DNA of 64,000 nucleotides, from the NCBI RefSeq assembly GCF_023700755.1, contig NZ_JAMKOJ010000002.1:498329-562328 (forward strand), in the 5' to 3' direction. Positions within the stretch are counted from its first letter, which is position 1. Each line of letters begins with the position of its first letter. Below are positions 63,159-64,000 of this stretch, piece by piece. The notes under the pieces were generated by a model. That model was not told the DNA's origin and made no database searches. It saw only the letters and a list, made by a program, of their open reading frames with translations. Position numbers and translations under genes: made by a program. The DNA is from Allorhizobium sonneratiae (GTDB lineage Bacteria > Pseudomonadota > Alphaproteobacteria > Rhizobiales > Rhizobiaceae).

Positions 63159-64000
63159 ATGCGGCAGATGGGCCCGGTCGGGACAGGACGGAAACAGCGT
63201 GTGGCAGTCATCGGTTCGGGCATTTCCGGTCTGTCAGCCGCGTGGCTCCTGTCCAAAAGCGTCGATGTCGTGCTGTATGAAGCGGAAAACCGGCCAGGCG
63301 GCCATTCCAATACGGTGACGGTCCAAGGGCCTGAAGGTTCCGTGGCCGTCGATACCGGCTTCATTGTCTATAACGGGTTGAACTATCCCAATCTCGTTGC
63401 GCTGTTCGACCATCTCGGCGTGGAAACACAAGCTTCCGACATGTCCTTTGCCGCCTCGCTCGACGGTGGCGGCTTTGAATATTGCGGCTCCCGGCTTTCC
63501 GGCCTGCTCGGCCAGAAAATCAATATGGTGCGACCGCGTTTCTGGCGGATGATGTCGGATATCATACGCTTCTACAAAGCGGCCCCCGCCCTGCTGGAGC
63601 GCGAGGATCTGCGAGAGGCCTCGCTCGGCGATTATCTTGCCATGAGTCGATACAGCCACGCCTTTATAGAGGATCATCTTCTGCCGATGGGAGCCGCCAT
63701 CTGGTCAACGACGGCCAAGGATATGCGCGCTTATCCGCTGCACGCCTTTTTGCGGTTTTTCGTCAATCACGGTCTGGTGCAGATCAAGGACCGTCCTCAC
63801 TGGCGCACGGTGAAAGGCGGCAGTCAGACCTATGTTCGCCGCCTTCTGGAAACAATGGCGGCAAAGGTGCATCTTGGCGATCCGGTCGTGTCTGTGCTGC
63901 GGAATGACGCGGGTGCAACGGTCACAACCCGCTCCGGACATCAGGACCATTTTGACGCCGTGACCATGGCAACCCATGCCGATCAGGCGCTGGCGCTTTT
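63159..64000 (+). CDS. FAD-dependent amine oxidase-like protein, 3' end beyond the window
   Basis: About 280 residues are visible. The dinucleotide-binding motif VAVIGSGISGLSAAWLL at residues 14-30 is followed by YEAENRPGGHSNTV, which binds FAD. VDTGFIVYNGLNYPNLVALF is typical of the group of flavin amine oxidases found next to DUF1365 and cyclopropane-fatty-acid synthase genes in alphaproteobacteria. In Rhodobacter that group belongs to the RpoE regulon, which fits its place divergent from rpoE here. The start ATG has AAGGACAGGATAAG upstream. The substrate is unknown. Confidence 0.85.
   Translation, partial: MRQMGPVGTGRKQRVAVIGSGISGLSAAWLLSKSVDVVLYEAENRPGGHSNTVTVQGPEGSVAVDTGFIVYNGLNYPNLVALFDHLGVETQASDMSFAASLDGGGFEYCGSRLSGLLGQKINMVRPRFWRMMSDIIRFYKAAPALLEREDLREASLGDYLAMSRYSHAFIEDHLLPMGAAIWSTTAKDMRAYPLHAFLRFFVNHGLVQIKDRPHWRTVKGGSQTYVRRLLETMAAKVHLGDPVVSVLRNDAGATVTTRSGHQDHFDAVTMATHADQALAL

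Noticed and set aside
1..64000. tRNA or rRNA genes
   Set aside because: I looked for TPsiC-arm and rRNA signatures and saw none; a tRNA scan would be needed to exclude them fully.

Overview
The window is chromosomal DNA of an alphaproteobacterium, almost certainly of the Rhizobiaceae (Rhizobium/Agrobacterium relatives). The evidence is a GC-rich codon style, the rhizobial type of myo-inositol operon, a small ExoX/SyrA-like membrane protein, a RpoE-ChrR sigma/anti-sigma pair, and many short palindromic intergenic repeats organised like the RIME mosaic elements of rhizobia. The genus cannot be fixed from the sequence alone. There is no prophage, complete insertion sequence, CRISPR array, rRNA or recognisable tRNA. 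Most of the window is core chromosome.

Layout. 1-4.9 kb: end of an RsmC-like methyltransferase, ybaB, dnaX, the SRP RNA, a HIT protein and nudC. 5-12.6 kb: the translation/transcription operon rimP-nusA-ylxR-infB-rbfA-truB on the minus strand, with a promoter and an intrinsic-terminator-like hairpin in its leader. 12.7-20.2 kb: an MFS exporter, a membrane-anchored cytochrome c, kdsB-pheA, a nested palindromic element, glpD-glpR and a small secreted protein. 20.4-28.6 kb: Tad/Flp pilus machinery (cpaB-cpaC-cpaD-tadZ-tadA-tadB-tadC). 28.6-36.9 kb: ExoX-like protein, a 2-hydroxyacid dehydrogenase and the YejABEF peptide importer. 36.9-43.4 kb: mepA, mgsA, glk, dapB, gpmA, upp and deoB. 43.4-46.5 kb: the rest of the Tad system (two TadE/F pseudopilins, a short secretin-N-domain protein, the Flp pilin and prepilin peptidase CpaA). 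46.5-55.9 kb: pncB and the inositol genes iolG and iolR-iolC-iolD-iolE-small membrane gene-iolB. 55.9-61.5 kb: propionyl-CoA carboxylase subunits with two intervening genes, and a DUF2177 protein. 61.6-64 kb: chrR-rpoE, divergent from a flavin amine oxidase that runs off the end.

How genes work together. The two Tad blocks, about 15 kb apart, supply complementary parts of one pilus system: pilin, pseudopilins and peptidase in one block, and motor, platform, secretin and periplasmic parts in the other. The iol genes form a catabolic unit with likely IolR operators in front of iolG/iolR and iolC. RpoE-ChrR and the divergent oxidase look like one singlet-oxygen-type regulon with two matching promoter candidates.

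The least explained structures are a 270-bp palindrome interrupted by a second palindrome (16883-17152), the rimP leader hairpin (about 12480-12503), and a mosaic repeat at 834-1041 in which one palindromic element has inserted into the loop of another.
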